Source: Candidatus Aenigmatarchaeota archaeon
Lineage (GTDB): Archaea; Aenigmatarchaeota; Aenigmatarchaeia; CG10238-14
Direction: 5' to 3'
NCBI GenBank assembly: GCA_017610225.1
Contig: JAFCCM010000010.1
Coordinates: 1 to 41,945, forward strand
DNA: 41,945 nt
Part shown: piece after piece, positions 30,492 to 38,101 of the stretch
How positions within the stretch are numbered: the first letter of the stretch is position 1
How the letters are laid out: every line of letters starts with the position of its first letter
Program-made: the position numbers and the translations under genes
Notes under the pieces: generated by a model
What the model was told of the DNA's origin: nothing
Seen by the model: the letters and a program-made list of their open reading frames with translations, nothing else
The model's database searches: none

Positions 30492-32005
30492 TGTTAAGAC
30501 TTTTAAACCCATCAACATTTACGAAAAATTTAAAACCAGTAACCTCAATGATCATTACAACGAAAATTGGTGATTTTCATGAGGATGGTTTGTTTAGTGA
30601 AAGTATATTTGGGGCTTTAGGTTCTAATGATAGAAGAATAGTATTTTCATATGTTGATTTATATGGATATGTTATTCATCCATCAATATATAGAATTTTA
30701 ATGCAGTTGGATAGAAAGATAGAAAAATTTATTTCTACTGAGAAATCTTTTATATTAGATAAAGATGGTCATTTAGAGATTAGTTCTAAAGGTGTAACTG
30801 GTATGAAAGAGTTTATTAAATTATTTCCTAAAATCAAATGGAGAGGTGAAACAGATTTAAGAAATAAATTAATCAAAACTGTTAAAAGAGAAACTAAAAA
30901 TGGTACAATTTTTATTGATAAAATTATTATAATACCACCTGATCTAAGACCAGCTGTTAAAGGTGAAGATGGTAATTGGATGATTGATACTTTAAACGAT
31001 ATTTATATTTCAGTAATGAGAAAAGCTTTTCAATTAAGATCAAGTGGATCAGGTCCATTGTTTGATTTGCTTAATTATGCAATGCATCAATCAGTGATGG
31101 AACATGATAATTTTATTAGATCAAAAATTGGAAAAAAACATGGTATTATTCGAGAGCAAATGTTGGGAAAACGTATTGACTTTTCTGGACGAGCTGTTAT
31201 AACACCAGATCCAAATTTAAAAATTAATCAAGTTGGAGTTCCTTTAAGATTAGCAATAGGTTTGTTTGAACCGTTTATTATGCACCGTTTATTGTATTCC
31301 GGTAGAGTTGATAGAGATGTTTTAGCTAATGGGATTAAAGAATATACTGGGATGGATCTATCAGTAGAATCAGTTAAAAGAGTAATGAAAGGTATTAAAG
31401 AGGGCGATAAAATACCAGATAATTTATATGAACTATTTTTTGAGCAAACTGAAGTTTCTATGATAGATAGAATAGTTGTTGTAAAAAGAGATCCAGTTCT
31501 TCATACTCAAAGTTATTTAGCATATTACCCTGTGTTGCATAGAGGTGATACAATGCTTATGAGTACCACGCAAGTCGGGGTCCACAACGCAGATTTTGAT
31601 GGGGACTGCACAATTCTTTCTATATATTATGAAAAAAATAATAAATTGAATAAAATTCATATTAGTGAATTTCTTGAAAATGAAAATTTTGAATTTGTAT
31701 CAAAACAAGAAAAATCAAATGGAATTGTTGTATCTAAATACAAACCTATAGATGAGTTATTTATTAAATCTATTGATCCAGAAACAGGATTTATAGAAAA
31801 CAAAAAAATAAGTCAATATAGCATTCATGAAAATATTGATATGTATAAAATAAAAGATAAAAAAAATAGGTTTGAAGAATTTTGGTCTTCCTATGATCAT
31901 TCATTAACTATATATGATAAAATGGATGATAAGATTAAAAAAATGAGCCCTAAAGAAGTATTAGCAAATCCAGATAATAAATTTTTAATAAGAGAAATAA
32001 TATGA
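30491..32005 (+). CDS. RNA polymerase beta-prime N-part fused to split-intein N-half
   Basis: A 504-residue protein. Residues 1-372 are the N-terminal part of beta-prime: EDGLFSESIFG (near 31-41), GKRIDFSGRAVITPDP (near 222-237), KRDPVLHTQSY, and the catalytic HNADFDGD ending at D372, which supplies the Mg-binding aspartates. The zinc-finger Cys residues of bacterial beta-prime after DGLF are absent. Residues 373-504 start with Cys, break the motif, and carry intein features (block-B-like SYDHSLTIYD). The expected next residue of the polymerase is found in the gene at 32879. A working subunit needs trans-splicing. The stop overlaps the endonuclease start (ATGA). Confidence 0.9.
   Translation: MLRLLNPSTFTKNLKPVTSMIITTKIGDFHEDGLFSESIFGALGSNDRRIVFSYVDLYGYVIHPSIYRILMQLDRKIEKFISTEKSFILDKDGHLEISSKGVTGMKEFIKLFPKIKWRGETDLRNKLIKTVKRETKNGTIFIDKIIIIPPDLRPAVKGEDGNWMIDTLNDIYISVMRKAFQLRSSGSGPLFDLLNYAMHQSVMEHDNFIRSKIGKKHGIIREQMLGKRIDFSGRAVITPDPNLKINQVGVPLRLAIGLFEPFIMHRLLYSGRVDRDVLANGIKEYTGMDLSVESVKRVMKGIKEGDKIPDNLYELFFEQTEVSMIDRIVVVKRDPVLHTQSYLAYYPVLHRGDTMLMSTTQVGVHNADFDGDCTILSIYYEKNNKLNKIHISEFLENENFEFVSKQEKSNGIVVSKYKPIDELFIKSIDPETGFIENKKISQYSIHENIDMYKIKDKKNRFEEFWSSYDHSLTIYDKMDDKIKKMSPKEVLANPDNKFLIREII
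31607..32002 (+). other. Split-intein N-half (132 residues)
   Basis: It starts with Cys (codon 31607-31609) directly after NADFDGD and runs to the end of the beta-prime N-gene. Within it: CTILSIYYE (block A position), a charged middle (SKYKPIDELFIKSIDPETGF), and SSYDHSLTIYD, which fits block B with its His. No endonuclease domain is in frame. Assignment by junction position, first Cys and partner half at 32879. Confidence 0.85.
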
Positions 32006-32895
32006 ACATTTTAAATGATGGGTTAAAAAAGATACAAGATGGTTTAGATAGAGGAAGTAATTTTAGTAAGGTTGTAGGTAGTATAACAAGAAATAAAAAA
32101 TTTAAAAGAGAATTAGAAATAAAAACTAATTTTCTAAACAAATATATTTCAATAATAAGACCGATTGATAGAGTGTGGTGTATTTTAAACAACATTAATG
32201 TTATACAAGATGTTCCTGTATGTGAATATTGTAAAAAAGAAAATGTTAAGTTCAAAAGAGATTCATATGGGTTTTCAAATACATGTTCATTTAAATGTGG
32301 AAACATATTAGGTTTATTAAATACAAAAACCCCAGAAGCTATAAAAAAAGCAGAGGAAACTAAAAAAATAATACTTTTAGAAAAATATGGGGTTAATCAT
32401 GTTTCTAAAATTCCGGGTATAAATAAAAAGAAAAAAAGAACAGCGTTAAAAAATTTTGGAAGTTTAAAGGCCGCTTATTATGACACTGCTTCTAAAACAA
32501 TAAAGAAAAAATATAAAGTTGATAATATTTCTTCCACGCCAGAGAATAAGAAAAAGAAACGTATTAATATGATAAAAAATATAGAAAAAAGAAAATTAAA
32601 TGGTCATCAATTAGTACCCAATTACAATCCGGATGGTTGTAGAATAATTAACAAATACGGACTAGAAAACAACTATAATTTTCAACATGCAGAAAATGGT
32701 GGAGAATTTTATATAAAAGAACTTGGGTACTGGGTTGATGGTTATGATAAAGAAAAGAATATAATTATAGAAATAGATGAACCCTATCATTTTAGTAACG
32801 GTAATTTAAAAGAAAAAGATATAAAAAGACAAAATGAAATAGTTGACTTATTAAATTGTAAGTTCATAAGGATTAAATATGAAAAATCTTCTTAA
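32002..32895 (+). CDS. Vsr/EDxHD-like homing endonuclease nested between intein halves
   Basis: A 297-residue free-standing endonuclease with its own start (ATGA overlap with the upstream stop). The N-terminus is helical with a zinc knuckle set (CEYCKKENVKF, TCSFKC) and repeats like KYGVNHVSK. The C-terminus is a Vsr-type core: YIKELGYWVDGYDKEKN, IIIEIDEPYHF (E257, D259, H263), KDIKRQNEI, FIRIK. It is almost identical to the end of the 37340 protein. It lies exactly where a homing endonuclease domain sits in a full intein, but as a separate gene, as in reported fractured genes. Its last codons include ATAAGG, the ribosome-binding site of the next gene. Confidence 0.9.
   Translation: MNILNDGLKKIQDGLDRGSNFSKVVGSITRNKKFKRELEIKTNFLNKYISIIRPIDRVWCILNNINVIQDVPVCEYCKKENVKFKRDSYGFSNTCSFKCGNILGLLNTKTPEAIKKAEETKKIILLEKYGVNHVSKIPGINKKKKRTALKNFGSLKAAYYDTASKTIKKKYKVDNISSTPENKKKKRINMIKNIEKRKLNGHQLVPNYNPDGCRIINKYGLENNYNFQHAENGGEFYIKELGYWVDGYDKEKNIIIEIDEPYHFSNGNLKEKDIKRQNEIVDLLNCKFIRIKYEKSS
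32866..32871 (+). promoter_or_regulatory. Ribosome-binding site inside endonuclease gene
   Basis: ATAAGG, made from the codons of the conserved FIRIK strand, lies seven bases before ATG 32879, the start of the intein C-half/beta-prime gene. The same arrangement occurs at 38084 before rpoB. Confidence 0.55.
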
Positions 32896-33025
32896 AAGTA
32901 ATATAGAATTAATACCAATTTCTGATCTTGAAATTGAATTTGATCCTAATGAAACAATAGGATATGATTTAACTGTTGATGATTATTTTACATTCTGTAG
33001 CTATGATGGGGTATTTGTCCAAGAC
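32879..33025 (+). other. Split-intein C-half (49 residues)
   Basis: Residues 1-49: LIPISDLEIE, then the block F/G pattern IGYDLTVDDYFTFCSYDGVFVQD, followed by Thr as the first C-extein residue. YDLTVDD...F...DGVFV is a typical intein end, but the last residues are Q-D where H-N is usual. Both ends of the break restore NADFDGD-TMAIYHPL. Confidence 0.85.
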
Positions 33026-34249
33026 ACGATGGCTATATATCACCCTTTAACAAATGAAGCTCAACAAGAAGCTAAAACAAGAATGATGAAATTAACATCT
33101 GGAACATCATCATCTGAATTTATTTTTGGATTATCAAAAGAAATATGGGCCGGTTTATACATAATTTCAAAAGATAAAAAACCAACAGGATCTTCATTAG
33201 CTATATCTAATGAAGATATAAAAAATGCAACCGAACCATATATTGCTGTTAAATATAGAGGTCATAGAACAACAATGGGTAAAGCTATTATTAATAGTTG
33301 TTTTCCTCAAGATATGGGTTTTATGGAAGCACAAGCAACAAAGAAAACAATTAATGATAGAATTGAAGCAACTTATAATAAATACGGTAATGAAGTTATA
33401 AAAACTGTTGTAGATAAATTAAAAGATGTTGGATTTAAATGGGCTACAATTATGGCACCTTCAATGAATTTAGATTCTTTTATTTTACCAGTATCTGTTA
33501 TAAAAATAAAAGAAAAATTGAAAACAGCTACACCAGAAGAGGCTCAGACATTATTAGAAGAAGCTCAAGAGATACTTCAAGAAACTTTGGATGATTCTGG
33601 TTTTGGTGATTTAGCTAACTCAGGATCAACAAAAGGTTGGGGGCAGCCAATGCAGATATTGGTTGCAAAGGGTGTTATAGCTGATCCTGATGGTAATGTT
33701 TTGGATCCTATATCAGGGTCATTTGCAGATGGATTGTCCAATAGAGAATTCTTTGACGCGTCTCAAGGGTCAAGAAAAGGTATTATTGATAGGGTTATCA
33801 ATACGGCTGACACAGGTTATATGGCACGCAAATTAGCTTATCTTTTAAATACTGTTGAATTAGATAGACAGGTTAAAGATTGTAAAACAACTAGAACTTT
33901 AGATTTAAAACTTAATGATATTTTAATAAAAAGATTTAAAGGTCGATACGTTATTAAAAAAGGTAAATTGATGTTGTTTGATGATGCAAAATTTAAAGTA
34001 GGAGATATCGCTAGTTTTAGAACTCCAATTTTTTGTGAGTCTCCAAAAATTTGTCATACTTGTTACGGTAAATTATTAGAAAGACATCAAACTCCATATG
34101 TTGGAATTCTTGCTGCACAGATAATTGGAGAGCGAGGGACTCAACTCATAATGAAAACTTTTCACACGGGTGGTGCTGTATCGTTGATAAAGCGTGATAT
34201 GCTTGGGGATATCATCAATAATGATCCAATGTCAGGGTTAGAAAAATAA
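32879..34249 (+). CDS. Split-intein C-half fused to RNA polymerase beta-prime middle part
   Basis: A 456-residue protein. Residues 1-49 are the intein C-half. From Thr50 the polymerase resumes: TMAIYHPLTNEAQQEA (completing the catalytic motif), GLYIISKD, FADGLSNREFFDASQGSRKG, ADTGYMARKLAYL (bridge helix region), SPKICHTCYGK, and GERGTQLIMKTFHTGGAVS (417-435, trigger loop, with Arg for the usual Pro). It stops about 21 residues after that, so the remaining C-terminal part is the separate gene at 35442. It overlaps the endonuclease gene by 17 bases. Confidence 0.9.
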   Translation: MKNLLKSNIELIPISDLEIEFDPNETIGYDLTVDDYFTFCSYDGVFVQDTMAIYHPLTNEAQQEAKTRMMKLTSGTSSSEFIFGLSKEIWAGLYIISKDKKPTGSSLAISNEDIKNATEPYIAVKYRGHRTTMGKAIINSCFPQDMGFMEAQATKKTINDRIEATYNKYGNEVIKTVVDKLKDVGFKWATIMAPSMNLDSFILPVSVIKIKEKLKTATPEEAQTLLEEAQEILQETLDDSGFGDLANSGSTKGWGQPMQILVAKGVIADPDGNVLDPISGSFADGLSNREFFDASQGSRKGIIDRVINTADTGYMARKLAYLLNTVELDRQVKDCKTTRTLDLKLNDILIKRFKGRYVIKKGKLMLFDDAKFKVGDIASFRTPIFCESPKICHTCYGKLLERHQTPYVGILAAQIIGERGTQLIMKTFHTGGAVSLIKRDMLGDIINNDPMSGLEK

Positions 34250-34263
34250 CAAGAGGTAATATT

Positions 34264-34839
34264 ATGATTGATAATTATTTAGATTTGTTAATAGAAGCAA
34301 ATGATCAAAGTAAAAAAAGAATTCCATGGAGAAGTGGAAAAATTCCTTTATTATATGGATCTACTGCTATTGAAGGTCTTTCTCAAAAATGTTTAATTTT
34401 AAATGATTTAAAATTTATTATGAAACTTAATCCATCTTTGATGCTTATAATTCCAAAAATCGAAGCTTTAAATAAAATTGGTAGTGGTACTAATGGTTGG
34501 TTAGTAACTGCTAGAAAAGCACAACAACTAGAATTTAAAAAACTTGAGCAAGGTAGTTGTGATGCAAAAACATATTTTTTCGGTAGAGGAAAAGAAGGAA
34601 GAACGTTGGATTGGGTTCAACGTATTGGAGAAAGAGGATTTTCATTAGAAAATATTAGTGGGATAAGCATTTTTCCAAAAAATTCTAAGATTGATTTTAC
34701 AGTAGATAAAAGAGATTATAGTAAATCATCATTTTTTACTGGATGGCAAATTAAATCTAGAAGATCTAAATCAAATCAAGACTCTGAAAAATCTGATAGT
34801 AAGTTATTAGTTCCAATGAGAATTAAAAGAGTTAAATAA
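34264..34839 (+). CDS. Hypothetical protein with prohead-protease-like N-terminal site
   Basis: A 191-residue basic protein, no domain recognised. The N-terminus MIDNYLDLLIEAND contains L-I-E before A, matching the T4 gp21 cleavage consensus and the style of T4 capsid-targeting peptides. The middle has GRGKEGRTLDWVQRIGERGF and the end is Lys/Arg-rich. It lies between parts of beta-prime. A head-packaged internal protein is one hypothesis. Confidence 0.55.
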   Translation: MIDNYLDLLIEANDQSKKRIPWRSGKIPLLYGSTAIEGLSQKCLILNDLKFIMKLNPSLMLIIPKIEALNKIGSGTNGWLVTARKAQQLEFKKLEQGSCDAKTYFFGRGKEGRTLDWVQRIGERGFSLENISGISIFPKNSKIDFTVDKRDYSKSSFFTGWQIKSRRSKSNQDSEKSDSKLLVPMRIKRVK

Positions 34840-34855
34840 TATTTAGGAGGTTATA

Positions 34856-35128
34856 ATGAATGAACAAGTAGTTTCAATATATATTCGAGATATGTTTGGA
34901 GATAAATCACCAAACACTAGAAAATTAAAAAAAGAATCTAAAAGAATTTATGATGCTTTGTATGAATATACAAGTTATCTACCAAAATCTTCTTCAATAA
35001 CTGAAAGATCATATCATATGATTAATGGTTTGAATGAAAGACCAAAATGTGCCTGTGGAAAAATATTAAAATTTAAAAATTATAAAAACGGGTATGGAAC
35101 TAAATGTTCTAAAACTTGTAAAGGTTAA
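34856..35128 (+). CDS. Truncated homing-endonuclease N-domain
   Basis: A 90-residue protein resembling the N-terminal DNA-binding part of phage homing endonucleases: SSSITERSYHMINGL, then a zinc-knuckle pattern CACGKILKF...YGTKCSKTC. There is no nuclease domain, and the next gene starts 3 bases after the stop. The strong TAGGAGGT ribosome-binding site suggests it is expressed. Either a remnant of an endonuclease between polymerase genes or a small DNA-binding protein. Confidence 0.5.
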   Translation: MNEQVVSIYIRDMFGDKSPNTRKLKKESKRIYDALYEYTSYLPKSSSITERSYHMINGLNERPKCACGKILKFKNYKNGYGTKCSKTCKG

Positions 35129-35131
35129 ATT

Positions 35132-35455
35132 ATGACTAAAATTTTGATTGAATCATATTTAAATTTAATTTTTGAAGTTGATGCTTTTAAAAAGAATTCT
35201 GTATATAAAAAAGAAGATATCAGAGATAAATATTTAAAGTATACAATTTCAGCTTTTTTTGGTGGGTGGCCAGGTGTTTCCGCATACTATCTTTGGAGAA
35301 GACGAGATGATATTAAGAAAGAGTTAAAAGGTGCAAAAACTAAAGAAAAAGTTATAAGACTTAAACAAGAATTAAAGATAGTAATACAAAAACTAAAAGT
35401 TGAAAAAAGAAAATTTGTAAAAAAAATTAGGAAGAAATATAATGAAAATAAATAA
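35132..35455 (+). CDS. Small protein with hydrophobic segment and basic coiled coil
   Basis: A 107-residue protein. The N-terminus ILIESYLNLIFEVD is like that of the 34264 gene (YL.L..E pattern), followed by a short hydrophobic stretch (YTISAFFGGWPGVSAYYLW) and a Lys-rich coiled coil to the end. It overlaps the beta-prime C-gene by 14 bases. Unknown; a head-internal or membrane-associated protein is possible. Confidence 0.5.
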   Translation: MTKILIESYLNLIFEVDAFKKNSVYKKEDIRDKYLKYTISAFFGGWPGVSAYYLWRRRDDIKKELKGAKTKEKVIRLKQELKIVIQKLKVEKRKFVKKIRKKYNENK

Positions 35456-36161
35456 TTTTTTAAAACAAGAAGACCAGCAATTAATTACCACCAAACCTAT
35501 GATTATAACAATCGACAGGTCTAATTATGATTCAACAAATTTAAAATTTACAGAAGAAGATAAAAAAATTTGGGTTAAATCTTTATTAGCAAAAGTAGAA
35601 TATGATAATTTAATTTTTGATATTACTTTAGATTATGCCCTTGAATTATTTGTATATGAAATAGAGCAGATTGGAAAAGAATATATTAAATTATCTTATG
35701 AAGCAAATTCTCCTGTTTTAGAAGTATCTACAGAAGCAGGTGAATCATCAGTACAAATAGCTTATGTTGAAAGATTAATTGGTGGTAGGGAAATTCTAAA
35801 AGATGCTTCTCATTTGTATAGAAAATTGTTTGATGTTTATGGAAAATTATCTAATATGGATTCAGTTCATTTAGAAGTAATGTGTTCTCAAGTTTTAAGA
35901 GATAAAAATAATCTTCAAATCCCCGCTAGAATGGCTAATAAATGGGATCCAATATTAGTTAATCTAAAAAAGGTAATATTTTCTTCTGGGTTTGTAAATG
36001 GGTTAGCTTTTGAAAATATTAATGATGCTATAAAAACAGGTCTTATAACTGATGAACAAGGTGATACAAGTATAATTGAAAAGGTTATGACGGGAAGTTT
36101 GGTTGATGATAACCGAGGTAGTTCTTCAAGACTTGGTGGTAAATTTTATAAAAATAGGTAA
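35442..36161 (+). CDS. RNA polymerase beta-prime C-terminal part
   Basis: A 239-residue protein that looks like the C-terminal end of beta-prime: FDVYGKLSNMDSVHLEVMCSQVLRDK corresponds to the bacterial [24 protein letters not shown] segment, and KVIFSSGFVNGLAFENINDAIKTGLI plus IIEKVMTGSLV to the [20 protein letters not shown] and ENVIVGRLI parts. The split lies after the trigger-loop region. Large-phage RNA polymerases often have split subunits. Assembly with the spliced N/middle part is expected. Recognition is by eye and should be tested. Confidence 0.75.
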   Translation: MKINNFLKQEDQQLITTKPMIITIDRSNYDSTNLKFTEEDKKIWVKSLLAKVEYDNLIFDITLDYALELFVYEIEQIGKEYIKLSYEANSPVLEVSTEAGESSVQIAYVERLIGGREILKDASHLYRKLFDVYGKLSNMDSVHLEVMCSQVLRDKNNLQIPARMANKWDPILVNLKKVIFSSGFVNGLAFENINDAIKTGLITDEQGDTSIIEKVMTGSLVDDNRGSSSRLGGKFYKNR

Positions 36162-36166
36162 TATCA

Positions 36167-36997
36167 ATGAAAGAATATAATGGTGATAAATTATGTGACT
36201 ATGGATGTGGAAATAAGGCAAAATATTTTTTTGATAGTGTTAAAAAATATTGTTGTTCATCCCATTTTTCACAATGTCCTATGAGAAGAAAACAATCTAA
36301 AAAATATATGACCGGGTTAAGACTAGGTGTTAAAAATCCTAGATTTGGAATAAAAATGAATACTATTTTGAAGAAAAAAATTGCTATTCCACAAAGATAT
36401 TCTATTGAACAAATTAAAAAGAAATATCCAACATTTGCTATAATTGAAGAAATGAGATATAAACCTGGTAAAGAAAATGAAAAAATAATTCAAGTTCATT
36501 GTAAAAATCACAACTGTCCTAATTCAAAAGAACAAGGTGGTTGGTTTACACCAAAAAAACAAAATATAGTAGATCGTTATCGTTGTGTAGAAAATGATGG
36601 AACTGGAGGTAGTTATTTTTATTGTTCAGAAAAATGTAAACAAGAATGTCCTATGTATGGGAAACAAATAAGTACTTTAATTAAGGAAGATCAAATTAGA
36701 TCTGGATTAATAGATGATCCATGGTATACCTCAATAGAATATCAAACCTGGAGACATAAAGTATTTGAGTTAGATAATTCAATATGTCAGTTTTGTGGAA
36801 ACCCAGCTACTATAGCACATCATATATTACCACAAAAAACTCATCCAGAATTGTCATTGGATCCCGAAAATGGTATTGCTTGTTGTCAAGAATGTCACTT
36901 TAAATACGGACATCGAGAAAAAGAATGTAATACCAGACATTTAAGTAATTTAGTTTGTGAACGTATTTATAAAATTAAACAAGTTGGAGTTGAATAA
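36167..36997 (+). CDS. HNH homing endonuclease, intact
   Basis: A 276-residue member of the same family as 23296: Cys module (CDYGCGNKAKYFFDSVKKYCC), zinc part (EEMRYKPGKE, VHCKNHNCPNSKEQGGW, FYCSEKCKQEC) and HNH (CQFCGNPATIAHHILPQ, GIACCQECHFKYGH). The NUMOD3 repeats are reduced. It sits directly after the beta-prime C-gene, its likely target. Its 3' end holds the GGAG for the nuclease gene that starts in a TAATG overlap. Confidence 0.92.
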   Translation: MKEYNGDKLCDYGCGNKAKYFFDSVKKYCCSSHFSQCPMRRKQSKKYMTGLRLGVKNPRFGIKMNTILKKKIAIPQRYSIEQIKKKYPTFAIIEEMRYKPGKENEKIIQVHCKNHNCPNSKEQGGWFTPKKQNIVDRYRCVENDGTGGSYFYCSEKCKQECPMYGKQISTLIKEDQIRSGLIDDPWYTSIEYQTWRHKVFELDNSICQFCGNPATIAHHILPQKTHPELSLDPENGIACCQECHFKYGHREKECNTRHLSNLVCERIYKIKQVGVE

Positions 36998-37347
36998 TGT
37001 ATATTTATAAAGCAGATGTAACATATGTGGTTGATGGTGATACGTTTGATGCTACAGTAGATTTAGGGTTTTCAATAAAGAAAAAACAAAGATTTAGATT
37101 AAAAGATGTTGATACACCAGAAACTTGGAGACCTAAAACTGAATCGGAAAGACGTCATGGTCAATTGGCCAAAGACTTTGTGATAGAAAAATTATTAAAT
37201 AAAGAGGTCACATTAACCTCAGTAAAAGCTGCTGTGTATAGTAGATATGAGGCATATGTAACACTACCTGATGGTTCCGATTTAGGTACTTTAATAACAG
37301 AAGCTGGACTTTCAAAATATGATTCATACGAGGATATAGATGAGTAA
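36997..37347 (+). CDS. Staphylococcal-nuclease-like (thermonuclease) protein
   Basis: A 116-residue SNase-fold protein: VVDGDTFDATVDLGF (10-24), RFRLKDVDTPETWRP (32-46) and a C-terminal YSRYEAYVTLPDG near 82-94, giving the DGDT, R-x-VDTPE and R-containing signatures of the family. It should cut nucleic acids with calcium. No signal peptide, so it acts in the cell. It lies between two homing-endonuclease genes, both candidates for using it as a target. Confidence 0.85.
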   Translation: MYIYKADVTYVVDGDTFDATVDLGFSIKKKQRFRLKDVDTPETWRPKTESERRHGQLAKDFVIEKLLNKEVTLTSVKAAVYSRYEAYVTLPDGSDLGTLITEAGLSKYDSYEDIDE

Positions 37348-38101
37348 TATTTGTTATTTTGGATGTGGACAAAAAGCTATATATCAATTTCAGAATGGGA
37401 AGTGGTGTTGTAGTTCTCATTTTAATAAATGTTCTGCATATAAAGAAAATCTTAAAAGAAAAAATATAGGAAAGAAATTATCAAATGAACATAAATTAAA
37501 AATGTCTAAATCACATTTAGGTAAAAAATTATCTATTGAACATAAAAATAATATTGGTAAATCAATGATAGGTAAAAAATGTTCTAATGAAATAAAAATA
37601 AAAATATCATTAAAAAATTCTGGTGAAAATAATGGGATGTATGGTGTTAAAATATCAGAGGAAACAAGAAAGAAATTAAGTAAGGTTCGTAAAGGATCAA
37701 AAAGAAATAAAGAAACAAAACTTAAAATGAGTAAAGCATCGAAAGGTAGAAAACATACTAAAGAAACAAAACAAAAGATGAGATTATCAGCAATTAAAAG
37801 AATTGAAAATAATATTGGTGGACAATTAATTCCAAATTATAATCCAAAAGCTTGTAAAATTATAGATAAATATGGAAAAGAAAATAATTATAATTTTCAA
37901 CATGCAGAAAATGGTGGTGAGTTTTATATAAAAGAACTTGGTTATTGGGTTGATGGATATGATAAAGAAAAAAATATTGTTTTAGAAATAGATGAACCAG
38001 CTCATTATGATACTAATGATAATTTAAAAAATCATGATATTTTAAGACAATTACAAATAGAACAATATTTAAATTGTGATTTTATAAGGATAAAAATATG
38101 A
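37340..38101 (+). CDS. Homing endonuclease: Cys module plus Vsr-like domain
   Basis: A 253-residue chimera. The N-half is the Cys module of the HNH family (CYFGCGQKAIYQFQNGKWCC) with several NUMOD3-like repeats (SNEHKLKMSKSHLG, KETKLKMSKASKG). The C-half (from about 183) is the Vsr/EDxHD-type domain of the intein-associated endonuclease: 30 identical residues from NYNFQHAENGG onward, EIDEPAH (E216, D218, H222) and FIRIK. Its start overlaps the nuclease gene and its stop overlaps the rpoB start (ATGA). Confidence 0.9.
   Translation: MSNICYFGCGQKAIYQFQNGKWCCSSHFNKCSAYKENLKRKNIGKKLSNEHKLKMSKSHLGKKLSIEHKNNIGKSMIGKKCSNEIKIKISLKNSGENNGMYGVKISEETRKKLSKVRKGSKRNKETKLKMSKASKGRKHTKETKQKMRLSAIKRIENNIGGQLIPNYNPKACKIIDKYGKENNYNFQHAENGGEFYIKELGYWVDGYDKEKNIVLEIDEPAHYDTNDNLKNHDILRQLQIEQYLNCDFIRIKI
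38084..38089 (+). promoter_or_regulatory. Ribosome-binding site of rpoB inside endonuclease gene
   Basis: ATAAGG from the FIRIK codons lies eight bases before the rpoB ATG at 38098, as at 32866. Confidence 0.55.

Noticed and set aside
31950..32306. Minus-strand frame of 118 codons at the intein/endonuclease junction
   Set aside because: Antisense to the intein N-half and the endonuclease; no start signal. Not part of the intein.
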